Shown here: piece after piece, positions 26,641 to 34,321 of the stretch
Layout: each line of letters begins with the position of its first letter
Position numbering within the stretch: position 1 is the stretch's first letter
DNA from: Palsa-89 sp963824345
GTDB lineage: Bacteria > Acidobacteriota > Terriglobia > Bryobacterales > Bryobacteraceae
DNA: 64,000 nucleotides
Reading direction: 5' to 3'
Assembly: GCA_963824345.1 (NCBI GenBank)
Contig: CAWGOZ010000005.1
Location: forward strand, 21,573-85,572
The notes under the pieces: model-generated
Database searches by the model: none
Seen by the model: only the letters and a program-made list of their open reading frames with translations
Told to the model about the DNA's origin: nothing
Made by a program: the position numbers and the translations under genes

Positions 26641-27288
26641 ATGCCCTGGTTCTTGTGCGCCCTGCTGTTTTACGCGCCCTACGCGTCCCAGACGCCGGAG
26701 GAAGAATCCGCTCAGGCGCTGAGCAAGGTCCGCCGCATCTATATCGCGGTGCTGACCGGCGGCGACGCGGCGCTACAGATTCGCGACTTGCTCATGACCA
26801 GCCTCCACAACTCCAAGCAGTTCATCATCACCGAGGAGGAAGACAAGGCTGACGCCGTATTGAAGGGCGCGGGCGATGACGACGTCTTCACCAATACCAT
26901 CCAGTCGTCGGATGGCCTCGACGCGCACTCGCAGATCGCCGCGGGCAGCAGCGAGGGCTTGCGCAACTACGCGAGCAGCAGCAGCACTCACTCGGGCGGC
27001 CTTACGCTGGGCCAAAACCAGAGCAGCCGGATCGAGGAGCGGAAGCACGAGGCCATTGCCACTGTCCGCCTGGTGGCGAAAGACGGCGATGTCATCTGGT
27101 CCGCCACTGCCGAAAGCATGGGAGCCAAGTTCCTGGGCGCCAGCGCCGACGTGGCCGATAAGATCGCGAAACGCCTGGTTACCGACTACAAAGCCGCGAA
27201 GGATCACGTGGCAATCGGGAATCAAGTACGCGTGACGCCCGCGCCAGCGCCGGCCTTAACGCCCCGAGTTCCGGCCAGCAGCAAATAA
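26641..27288 (+). CDS. Exported protein with CsgG-like core
   Basis: Protein of 215 residues with a signal peptide. The pattern I-Y-I-A-V-L-T-G-G, then a helix, I-I-T-E-E-E-D-K-A-D-A-V-L-K-G, a central Ser/Thr/Gly-rich loop (about 75-120), then A-T-V-R-L-V-A-K-D-G-D-V-I-W-S-A-T and K-R-L-V-T-D-Y fits the CsgG-like fold used by several outer-membrane lipoproteins and secreted proteins. No lipobox Cys is visible. The tail is Pro/Ala-rich and overlaps the convergent GT87-like gene by 67 bases, which is a long overlap; the tail codons may be constrained by both genes. Function unknown. Confidence 0.7.
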   Translation: MPWFLCALLFYAPYASQTPEEESAQALSKVRRIYIAVLTGGDAALQIRDLLMTSLHNSKQFIITEEEDKADAVLKGAGDDDVFTNTIQSSDGLDAHSQIAAGSSEGLRNYASSSSTHSGGLTLGQNQSSRIEERKHEAIATVRLVAKDGDVIWSATAESMGAKFLGASADVADKIAKRLVTDYKAAKDHVAIGNQVRVTPAPAPALTPRVPASSK

Positions 27289-28376
27289 ATCCAGCTTCGC
27301 CGCTCGCGCGCCGTCATACAAAATATACCCAACAGCAGCAGCAGCGCGATGGGAAGACCAGCGCTGTAGGGTGCGCCGGCCAATGCCATGAAATACGGAA
27401 TGGGCGTCAAAATCAAGGCCGCCGACGCGCGCAGCGGTTCACTGGCGGAGGCTCCCGAGGCCATGACGAACGCCGGAAACAGCACCACATCGTCGGCCAC
27501 ACTGGAATGAAAGCTGACCAGCAGACCGCACACCAGGCTTGCGGCAAAAAGAAACTCGTAGCTTTCACTGCGCTGCGTGATCCACAGGAATGCCAGCAAA
27601 ACGACCGCGACGAGCGCCAATTCCATCCGCGCATCGCCATGCAGCACGGCCACCAGACCGTGCAGATTCGGCATTCCGGCCGCACTCGGGTTGATCCAGG
27701 GATCCCGCAGCACCGCAAGATACCGCCACGTCGAATCCGGCCCATTCACGAGCAAACCCGCTCCCGCCAGAAGTGCGATTCCGCTGGCCGCTCCGCCTAG
27801 AATGCGCCAACGCTTCTTGACCAATAAAAGAACAGGGAAAAATAGGAACAAGTGAAACTTGATGGCGCACAACGACAGCACCAGTCCCGCCAGAAATTCC
27901 ATGTTCCGCCGGGTCAACAAAATGGAGCCGCCCAGAATCGCGAGCAGGAACGGCGTATCTTGTCCATTGCAAAGCGCAGTCAAGAGAGGAATGCTAAACG
28001 CGGCAAAGAACGGCAAAGAGGGACATTCTTTTGAAAATCGAATGACGAACCACAAGATACTGGTCAGCGTCAGTAGCGAAAAGATGCCATACGCCACGCG
28101 GTAGGGCAGCGCCGCCAGCGGCCGAAGAAGCGCGGCATAAAATGGCGGCCGTGTGTACACCACCGTATCCATGGTGAAGCCCTGAATCGACTTGATCAGC
28201 GCTAGATTCGCGGTGCGGGAGTACAAATCGGGGGTCCCGGCCAGCCGGGCGCCAGCGTATAGCTGCACAAAGTCGTTTTGTCCCTTGAGCGCGCGATCCC
28301 GCTGCAGAGAGCCCAGCGAGAGCAGAAACACTATGCCTATGGCGATGGGACACCAGTGCATGATCCGCTTTTTCAC
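27222..28376 (-). CDS. GT87-like (DUF2029) membrane glycosyltransferase, second copy
   Basis: Polytopic protein of 384 residues, paralogue of 17375-18490. It shares Q-N-D-F-V-Q-L-Y-A-G-A-R-L-A after the first helix and V-Y-T-R-P-P-F-Y-A-A-L-L, followed by C-N-G-Q-D-T-P-F-L in the same place as S-G-Q-D-C-V-E-M in the other copy. These are the usual GT87/DUF2029 landmarks: a polyprenyl-phosphate-linked sugar donor and a periplasmic acceptor. It stands alone on its strand. The last 20 codons are Gly/Ala-rich and overlap the gene on the other strand. Confidence 0.86.
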   Translation of the reverse strand: MKKRIMHWCPIAIGIVFLLSLGSLQRDRALKGQNDFVQLYAGARLAGTPDLYSRTANLALIKSIQGFTMDTVVYTRPPFYAALLRPLAALPYRVAYGIFSLLTLTSILWFVIRFSKECPSLPFFAAFSIPLLTALCNGQDTPFLLAILGGSILLTRRNMEFLAGLVLSLCAIKFHLFLFFPVLLLVKKRWRILGGAASGIALLAGAGLLVNGPDSTWRYLAVLRDPWINPSAAGMPNLHGLVAVLHGDARMELALVAVVLLAFLWITQRSESYEFLFAASLVCGLLVSFHSSVADDVVLFPAFVMASGASASEPLRASAALILTPIPYFMALAGAPYSAGLPIALLLLLGIFCMTARERRSWIYLLLAGTRGVKAGAGAGVTRT

Positions 28377-28440
28377 TAAGCTCCAGATCGGCCAAAGCGG
28401 TACGTCCGATTAGAGCGCTGTATACTGATACGGGTCCCAG

Positions 28441-29217
28441 ATGCGTCCAGCCATCCTATGCAGTGCGTCCCTCCTTTTATGCGGGCTCGCTTCCGCGCAG
28501 TTGGCTTTAGCGCAGTGGTTCAATGTCAAAACACCGGGAATTCCGCGCTTGCTGGATGGGAAGCCGAATCTCTCGGCGCCGGCGCCCAAGCGGCCCGACG
28601 GCAAGACGGATATCGCGGGCGTCTGGAAGCCTTCCCCGCCCTACATCCTCGACATCGCTTCGGATCTGAAGCCCGCCGATGCTCCCTTTCAGCCTTGGGC
28701 TGCGGCGTTATTCAAGCACCGCCGTGACACCGAGAGCAAGGAGGATCCTACTGGAAACTGCATCCCAGGCGGAGTGCCGCGATCCGACGCGGTCCCCTAC
28801 CCATTCAAGATTGTGAACAGCGAGAAGATGGTGGTGATTCTCTACGAGGCGGTGCACAGCTTTCGCCAAATTTTCACGGATGGGCGCGAGCTTCCCAAGG
28901 ATCCCAATCCCACCTGGCAGGGCTACTCGGTTGGGCATTGGGACGGGGACGATTTCGTGGTCCAGACCGCCGGCTTCAACAATCAGGGCTGGCTGGACAA
29001 CGAAGGCCGTCCCGCCACCGACGCCGAGCTCGTCACCGAACGCTTCCGGCGAAAAGATTTCGGGCACATGGATATTGTGATCACCATCGACGATCCGAAG
29101 GCCTACACTAAGCCATGGACGGTCACCGAGCCGGTGGTACTGCTTCCCGATACCGACTTGCTCGAGTACGTCTGCAACGAGAACAACAAAGATCTCCAGC
29201 ACCTGGTCGGAAAATAA
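28441..29217 (+). CDS. Secreted acidobacterial hypothetical protein
   Basis: Exported protein of 258 residues with a signal peptide ending about A-L-A-Q-W (residue 24). The body has G-V-W-K-P-S, then C-I-P-G-G-V-P-R, P-F-K-I-V-N-S, V-I-L-Y-E and Y-S-V-G-H-W-D-G-D-D-F-V-V-Q-T-A-G-F-N (separated residues). This is the layout of a very large family of secreted acidobacterial proteins with no known function, usually annotated as hypothetical. It ends one base before the DinB gene, so the two are co-transcribed. Confidence 0.85.
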   Translation: MRPAILCSASLLLCGLASAQLALAQWFNVKTPGIPRLLDGKPNLSAPAPKRPDGKTDIAGVWKPSPPYILDIASDLKPADAPFQPWAAALFKHRRDTESKEDPTGNCIPGGVPRSDAVPYPFKIVNSEKMVVILYEAVHSFRQIFTDGRELPKDPNPTWQGYSVGHWDGDDFVVQTAGFNNQGWLDNEGRPATDAELVTERFRRKDFGHMDIVITIDDPKAYTKPWTVTEPVVLLPDTDLLEYVCNENNKDLQHLVGK

Positions 29218-29218
29218 T

Positions 29219-29746
29219 ATGAGTTCCAAGATTCATTTGCTTTTCCTGTGCGGGCTCGGCCTGGCGGCAGCTCTGCGCGCTCAAAACGATCCCATCAGCG
29301 GGGATGCCCGGCAAAGTTATGCGTTGGTGAAGGATAGTCTTCTCAAGGCGGCGGACCGCATGCCGGCCGAGGATTACTCGTTCCGCACTGTCCCCCAGGT
29401 ACGCACCTTTGGCGAGATGATCGCGCACGTCGCCGAGGGGCAGTTGTTGATGTGCCAGGTGGTGAAGGGCGAAAAGACCACTGCCGACGCGAAGTTCGCA
29501 CCCCCCAAAACCGCCAAGGCCGATCTGGTGGCGGCGCTGAAGGCGTCCTTCGATTATTGCGACCCGGTGTACGCATCCATGACCGACGCTCGAGGCATCG
29601 CCCCGGTGAAATGGTTTCGCTGGGACATGAGCCGGCTGGGGCTGCTGAATTGGAACATCGCGCATGACAACGAAATGTACGGGATCATCGGCGCGTTTCT
29701 GCGGATCAAGGGGTTGGTGCCGCCGTCGAGCGAAGGCCGGCCGTAG
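29219..29746 (+). CDS. DinB-family metal-binding protein, exported
   Basis: Four-helix-bundle protein of 175 residues with a signal peptide (about 1-22). DinB/YfiT-type proteins bind a metal through three His; here M-I-A-H-V-A-E (about residue 63) and N-I-A-H-D-N-E-M-Y-G (about 146-155) supply two, the third is uncertain. P-A-E-D-Y-S-F-R-T in the first helix pair is typical of the acidobacterial DinB branch. Enzymatic role unknown; relatives are thiol transferases or hydrolases. Coupled to the upstream secreted protein. Confidence 0.88.
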   Translation: MSSKIHLLFLCGLGLAAALRAQNDPISGDARQSYALVKDSLLKAADRMPAEDYSFRTVPQVRTFGEMIAHVAEGQLLMCQVVKGEKTTADAKFAPPKTAKADLVAALKASFDYCDPVYASMTDARGIAPVKWFRWDMSRLGLLNWNIAHDNEMYGIIGAFLRIKGLVPPSSEGRP

Positions 29747-29803
29747 CATCCGCTTGGCGATCTGCGGCGCTCTACTTAGCCCTTCCGAAATTCCCGGAAA
29801 GGC

Positions 29804-29923
29804 TCACGGCCCATCTTGCGCCGAGTGGCGAATGCGAATCACTTCCGCTTGATCTTCGATGATGTCTCTGCGAATATACTCGACGATATGGGAAGCAGCA
29901 GCGGTCGTCCACCGAACCCGCAC
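29804..29923 (-). pseudogene. parE: ParE-like toxin reduced to its two ends
   Basis: Thirty-nine codons from a GTG that overlaps the antitoxin stop (TAGTG). The first 20 residues (V-R-V-R-W-T-T-A-A-A-S-H-I-V-E-Y-I-R-R-D) match the start of ParE/RelE toxins; the last dozen (E-V-I-R-I-R-H-S-A-Q-D-G-P) match their end (V-x-I-L-R-V-x-H-x-x-Q-D). The family is normally 90-100 residues, so about 55 central residues are gone, and the deletion is in frame. Inactive as a gyrase poison or ribonuclease in all likelihood, though a short peptide binding the antitoxin could still be made. Confidence 0.8.
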
Positions 29924-30147
29924 TAAGACCGCAAGAGCTTTTCGATACGTTCCACGACTACATGGTGCTCCAGCAAATCGCCACGGCGGGCGGCATCGCG
30001 ACCTTCATTCACGGCTTCAGTAAAACGAACTTCATATTCAAGCATCCTGTCAACGGCTTCCTCCACAACTTGGGCGGCGTCTTTGCCGATCCGAGTGGCG
30101 AAGTCCCGAAGGCGGGCTTCTTTATCCGGCGAGAAATGGGCCTCCAT
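29923..30147 (-). CDS. ParD/RHH-type antitoxin
   Basis: Small protein of 74 residues: H-F-S-P-D-K-E-A-R-L-R-D-F-A-T-R-I-G-K, then V-V-E-E-A-V-D-R-M-L-E. This is the pattern of ParD-like antitoxins with a helix-turn segment and an extended C-terminal arm that wraps the toxin (E-H-H-V-V-V-E-R-I-E-K-L-L). It is intact although the toxin downstream is collapsed, so it is now an orphan. It may still repress its own promoter. Confidence 0.8.
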   Translation of the reverse strand: MEAHFSPDKEARLRDFATRIGKDAAQVVEEAVDRMLEYEVRFTEAVNEGRDAARRGDLLEHHVVVERIEKLLRS

Positions 30148-30176
30148 AGAGCTACCTCTCCACTAGTCTCGCACTC

Positions 30177-30644
30177 TCAAGCTGCGACAATCTGAACATT
30201 CATTCCTTCCGGATCTTTGATATGAAACCCCGCGTCCAGATTTTCTTCCGGAATGATTCCACGTTCCTTCAGCGTCCGGGTCACCGCTTCTTTGTTGAAG
30301 TTCTCAACCCCGATCGCGAAGTGATCCACCAGACCGGTGGGATTCTTATGGTGCAGCGATACCAGCACTTTTCCCATGCCGAGGCGCACGATTTCGTTGG
30401 GCTTGTCCTCGCCGACTAAAGTCAGCCCAAAAATCTTTTCATAAAAAGCCACCGACCGCGGCAAATCGCCGACTTGAATACTGATGTGGTCGATCTTGGT
30501 CCCCTTGAGAGCGGCGTCCTGGGCCTGAGAGGTGGATGCAGCCCCGCCTGCCGCTGCCAGCATCGCAAGACCTTGAATCAACCCGCGCCGTGTGAGCGCG
30601 CCGTTTTCATAGCGGCTCACCAGACTTGAAATCATCGCTTCCAT
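30177..30644 (-). CDS. VOC-fold protein with twin-arginine signal
   Basis: Protein of 155 residues. The N-terminus A-L-T-R-R-G-L-I-Q-G-L-A-M-L-A-A-A-G-G (separated residues) is a twin-arginine-type export signal, followed by a VOC domain: I-D-H-I-S-I-Q-V-G-D-L-P-R-S-V-A-F-Y, L-V-D-H-F-A-I-G-V and the final G-F-H-I-K-D-P-E-G-M-N-V-Q-I-V. The usual His/Glu metal positions are partly present (H in D-H-I-S, H in D-H-F-A), so metal binding is likely. Periplasmic VOC proteins of this kind are frequent in Acidobacteria; substrate unknown. Confidence 0.88.
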   Translation of the reverse strand: MEAMISSLVSRYENGALTRRGLIQGLAMLAAAGGAASTSQAQDAALKGTKIDHISIQVGDLPRSVAFYEKIFGLTLVGEDKPNEIVRLGMGKVLVSLHHKNPTGLVDHFAIGVENFNKEAVTRTLKERGIIPEENLDAGFHIKDPEGMNVQIVAA

Positions 30645-30681
30645 ACCGCCTCCTGAGTGTGATCATCGCACGAGCGCGGCT

Positions 30682-32274
30682 CTACTCACCGGCGGCTGCC
30701 CGTAAGCTCTTTCTCGCGTCCTGCAGCGCTTTGCGCAGCTCCTCGCGCGATTGATGCCAGAAGAGAGAAAAGACCCGGCTCCGGGCATGGTCCACGTAAT
30801 AGGCAATCGCAGCGGAGACGGCGAATCCGGCCAACAGAGTTTCCAGTAGCGCAGGCACAGTCAGAAGGCGTTCCGCGCTTTTCAACAGAGGCGCCCACTG
30901 CCCCGTCACGGCGTCGTAAACGAGAATGCCGGCATTCTTCAATACGATCCATGGATTGAGTCGCGACCCGCCATTCTCGGGAACGGAGGCCGCCAGGACG
31001 ACCGCCAGACAGGACCCCACATATACGTAGTAGGCGATGAGTCCGAGCATCAGTGTGCCATGCACTTTTTCGAGATCGGCCCCTCGCTCGCTAAAGGCTC
31101 GATCCAGCGCCAAACTCACCGCTTCTGTCCGGACTTGGGTGGCGTGGTCCTGATTGGAATCACCGCTGGAAGTGAACACAACCTGCACGCGCGGCGCGAG
31201 CGTTCCCGGAGCGTAGCCCTCGGTCCCATGCGCAATGCGCTCCAGCACACTCAGATGAACCTGGGGTGTGCCAGCCCCGTGCTTTTCCGACAGCGCCCGC
31301 ATGTCGCGAGGCTTCCAGCGATAGAAAACGCCTAATCCCGCTCGGGAGTCGTACAATTTATCGTCCACGCTGCCATGCTCCCAATATGTCTTCACGTCAT
31401 CGGATAAAATCCGCAATCCGTTTTCGCCGGCCTTCTGGATGATCCAATCCAGCGTCACCAGCGACATGCCTTGCTTGGGATAGCCTCCACCGACATTGGA
31501 GTGAACGCCGGCAAACCACACCTGCTCCAGGTTGGACTGGCCCTCCCACAACAGCGGCTCAAAAGCGGCGCGGGCATCGTCGATGCTCAGGGCCTGAACG
31601 GCGCATCTGACTTTCCCGCTTAGTTTCTGATCGGGGAATTTAAAGCGATAGATAAACGTGTTGATTAGATCGCTGATGTGAAATGGGCCGCCTACGGAGT
31701 CGACGGTGTCCCAGACTCCCATGAAATGAATCTCCGCGTCGTGAGCCTGTCTTTCAGCCTTGAAGTTCGCCATCGCCGCAGTGGATGAGTCATGCACATC
31801 CTGAACGCTCTTCCAATGAAGAACTCTCCAAAGCCAGGTCCGGTAGCCCCGGCGATAAGTACGGTAAGCCGCCGCCACAGCCTTCGTCATGGCATCGGTG
31901 GTGTTGGTGCGCTTCCAATTCAGAACCCCACATTTCGCGATCATGCCCGCCAGGGTTCTTACCGTAAACGCGCCGCGGCTGAAGCCGAACAGATAAATGC
32001 GGTCCCCGGGATCGTAGATCCGCACCAGGCCGGTGTATAACTCCAGAACGTTACGCTTCAGTCCCCACCCAAAGGCCCCGCCCAAAAGCTTCAAGGGGAG
32101 AAAACTCTCCGTTCCCACTCCGTCGTCGTACAACGCGACCTGCGGCGTGAGCCGGGGATCGGCGCGGTGGCCATTCAGATCGACGGCCTCGAATAGTTTA
32201 AAGACATTCGTGCCGCGGTCCTTGATTGCGGTATTCCCGGTTCCGTCCGAACAAATTATTATATTCTTGGACAT
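30682..32274 (-). CDS. DUF2235 alpha/beta hydrolase (Tle1-like)
   Basis: Protein of 530 residues with an N-terminal DUF2235 catalytic domain (about 1-350): I-C-S-D-G-T-G-N-T at the start, G-F-S-R-G-A-F-T (nucleophile elbow G-x-S-x-G, about residue 98-103) and N-V-G-G-G-Y (about 267). Two hydrophobic segments follow (about 410-430 and 475-495), suggesting membrane attachment at the C-terminus. DUF2235 includes type VI phospholipase effectors (Tle1), but no T6SS or VgrG gene is in the window and a membrane anchor does not fit a secreted effector, so a housekeeping lipase or esterase is equally likely. Confidence 0.87.
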   Translation of the reverse strand: MSKNIIICSDGTGNTAIKDRGTNVFKLFEAVDLNGHRADPRLTPQVALYDDGVGTESFLPLKLLGGAFGWGLKRNVLELYTGLVRIYDPGDRIYLFGFSRGAFTVRTLAGMIAKCGVLNWKRTNTTDAMTKAVAAAYRTYRRGYRTWLWRVLHWKSVQDVHDSSTAAMANFKAERQAHDAEIHFMGVWDTVDSVGGPFHISDLINTFIYRFKFPDQKLSGKVRCAVQALSIDDARAAFEPLLWEGQSNLEQVWFAGVHSNVGGGYPKQGMSLVTLDWIIQKAGENGLRILSDDVKTYWEHGSVDDKLYDSRAGLGVFYRWKPRDMRALSEKHGAGTPQVHLSVLERIAHGTEGYAPGTLAPRVQVVFTSSGDSNQDHATQVRTEAVSLALDRAFSERGADLEKVHGTLMLGLIAYYVYVGSCLAVVLAASVPENGGSRLNPWIVLKNAGILVYDAVTGQWAPLLKSAERLLTVPALLETLLAGFAVSAAIAYYVDHARSRVFSLFWHQSREELRKALQDARKSLRAAAGE

Positions 32275-32331
32275 AAACCCTCCATTTGCGCGCTTCGGTG
32301 GGCCGTTATATCACATTTTGTATCGGCACGC

Positions 32332-32399
32332 ACCGCTTCCTTATGGTCGCGGCTCGGCAACGCTGTCAATCCACTGAGCCGCGCACGTCAGTAAGCGGT
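32332..32399. repeat. REP-type inverted repeat
   Basis: An imperfect hairpin with arms at 32332-32356 and 32375-32399. The left arm reads ACCGCTTCCTTATGGTCGCG then GCTCG; the right arm, reversed, reads ACCGCTTACTGACGTGCGCG then GCTCA. Repeats of the type CCGCTCCCTTACGGTCGCGGCTC are very frequent in Solibacter-like genomes. It lies between the metallophosphoesterase stop and the DUF2235 gene and may also serve as terminator. The remaining bases 32275-32331 show nothing. Confidence 0.7.
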
Positions 32400-33224
32400 T
32401 AGTCCGAGGATTTGAAGCTGCGGCCGTCGCCGAAAGGCCGGCCAATTTCATGGACGGTCATATCCACGCTTGCGCCTTTCACCGTCACCAGCACATGGCC
32501 GAAGAACCAGCCCTGATCAAAGCCTTGGCCCTTCAGTTTGCCGCCCGAGCTGGGCGCTTCCAAGTACACAATTCCGTCCTCCAGGGCGCGCACGTATTGA
32601 TGGCCGTGGCCGCTTACGACGTAGCGCACGCCGTACTTTTTGACCAGCTGATGAAAGGGAAATTGGCTGCTTTGAAATTTCACGGGAATCAGCCAGAAGG
32701 GTTTGTGAAAGAAGACCAACTTCGGATCGCGTGCCTGGTTTTGCGCCAGGTCGCTGGCCAGGAATTGCATCTGCCCGTCGCTCAAGCTCAGGCTCAGGTC
32801 CGCGGTTTCGCTGTTGTCGAGCACGGTAAAGTGCGCGTTTTGGTAATTGAACCCATAAGATGCCGGAACGTCCGGTTTGTTGTTCGTAAATAACCCGCGA
32901 CGCGGCCGACCAGATGTCGTGATTGCCGGGCGTGAAGTACATGGGATACCGATAGCGCTCCCACAGAGGGCGCAGGGCGCGCCACTCCGACGCCGCGGTC
33001 GCGTCGTTGTAGCCCTGGATAGTGTCGCCTACATTGATAACGAAATCGGGATGCTGCGCGTCCATCTCGCCCCACACGCGCTCGTACACTCCGGGCTGGG
33101 CGTCGCCGGTGCGGTCGCCCAGGATGCAGAAGCGAAAATCGTTCTGGGGAGCCTCGGCGGCTGTGAGAGCCGCGGCCAGCGCAACGGCCAGCAGGTAGCG
33201 GCGCCCCCGGTTTACGCACCCCAT
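32399..33224 (-). pseudogene. Calcineurin-like phosphoesterase with +1 frameshift
   Basis: Exported metallophosphoesterase. From ATG 33224 come a signal peptide, then F-C-I-L-G-D-R-T-G-D (first metal motif), N-V-G-D-T-I-Q-G-Y and F-T-P-G-N-H-D-I-W (N-H-D). Near 32860-32866 one extra base moves the rest to another frame, which continues A-S-Y-G-F-N-Y-Q-N-A-H-F-T-V-L-D-N-S-E, H-K-P-F-W-L and S-G-H-G-H-Q-Y (G-H-x-H) to the stop at 32399. All five metal-binding blocks are present if the base is removed, giving about 274 residues. Recent damage or assembly error. Confidence 0.88.
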
Positions 33225-33269
33225 GCGCGCGATTGTAGCAGGAGTCTGTAGAATGGAATTAGCTACCGA

Positions 33270-34295
33270 ATGCTTCGTCCTTCCCGCGCTTTATCCAACG
33301 CCGCTCTGGCCTTGTGCTTGTGCGGATGCAAGCACGCCGTCCCGGACAATGTCGCGGCCACCGTGAATGGGCGGGTGATCGGCTATGCCGACCTTGACAA
33401 GCAGTATCAGGCGCAATTCATGTCGTCCACGGAGCGCCCGAGCGACGACCAGATGATGATCCAGAAGCTGGAAGTGCTGCGCACTCTGGTGGACAACGAG
33501 ATCATGCTGCAGCGGGCCGAGAAGCTGGGCTTGATGGCCACCGACGCGGACGTGGAATCGAGATTCGCCGAGCTCAAGGCGCCCTACACCCAGGAAGAGT
33601 TTCAAAAGCAATTGGCGGCGCGCAAAATGAGCGCCGACGATATGAAGGCGCAGCTCAAGCGCGACCTGAGCATGACCAAGCTGTTGAACAAGGAGATCAC
33701 GTCGCACATTTCCATCTCCGACAAGGATGTCACCGAGTTCTACAACGCCAACAAGAGCAGCTTCAATTTTCCGGAGCCGCAAGTGCATCTGGCGCAGATT
33801 TTTGTGACGCCCAATCCGGATCCGAACGTCCGCAACCTGAAAAACGACAAGGCGCAGAACGAAGAGCAGGCGCGCAAAAAGATAGAGATGCTGGTGGCGC
33901 GGCTCAAGCAAGGCGAGGATTTTTCGATGCTGGCGCAGAATTATTCCGAGGATCCAACCTCGGCGCCCAATGGGGGCGATCTGGGATTCGTGCCCGCCTC
34001 GGCGCTGGAGAAGGCCAATCCGGAGCTCCGCGCCGCGATCCAGGTAGCTACGCCAGGTCAGGTAACGCCGGTGGTGAAGACGCCGGAAGGCTATCGCGTA
34101 TTCAAGATTTTTTCGCGGGAGCCGGCCGGCCAGCGTGAATTAACCGATCCGCGAGTGCAGCAGAACATCCGCGAGACCTTGATCAATCGCAAGGATCAGC
34201 TGCTGCGCGCCGCCTATTATGAAGTGGCCCGCGACGAAGCGCAGGTAGTGAATTTCCTGGCGCGCAACGTCGCGCAAACCAGAGACAAGAAGTAG
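33270..34295 (+). CDS. SurA/PrsA-like peptidyl-prolyl isomerase lipoprotein
   Basis: Chaperone for exported proteins, 341 residues. The N-terminus ends in a lipobox L-C-L-C-G-C-K (lipid-anchored Cys near residue 20). A SurA-N-like helical domain follows (about 25-165), then a parvulin domain (about 175-285) with V-H-L-A-Q-I-F-V-T, F-S-M-L-A-Q-N-Y-S-E-D and N-G-G-D-L-G-F-V, and a C-terminal helix. Probably anchored in the outer or inner membrane facing the periplasm. Divergent from the phosphoesterase gene (45 bases apart), single gene. Confidence 0.92.
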   Translation: MLRPSRALSNAALALCLCGCKHAVPDNVAATVNGRVIGYADLDKQYQAQFMSSTERPSDDQMMIQKLEVLRTLVDNEIMLQRAEKLGLMATDADVESRFAELKAPYTQEEFQKQLAARKMSADDMKAQLKRDLSMTKLLNKEITSHISISDKDVTEFYNANKSSFNFPEPQVHLAQIFVTPNPDPNVRNLKNDKAQNEEQARKKIEMLVARLKQGEDFSMLAQNYSEDPTSAPNGGDLGFVPASALEKANPELRAAIQVATPGQVTPVVKTPEGYRVFKIFSREPAGQRELTDPRVQQNIRETLINRKDQLLRAAYYEVARDEAQVVNFLARNVAQTRDKK

Positions 34296-34321
34296 AATCT
34301 TACCGGGCGTAGCCCCGAGTG

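Noticed and set aside
30682..32274. Type VI secretion effector assignment for the DUF2235 protein
   Set aside because: No VgrG, PAAR, immunity or other T6SS gene nearby, and the two C-terminal hydrophobic segments fit a membrane-bound enzyme.
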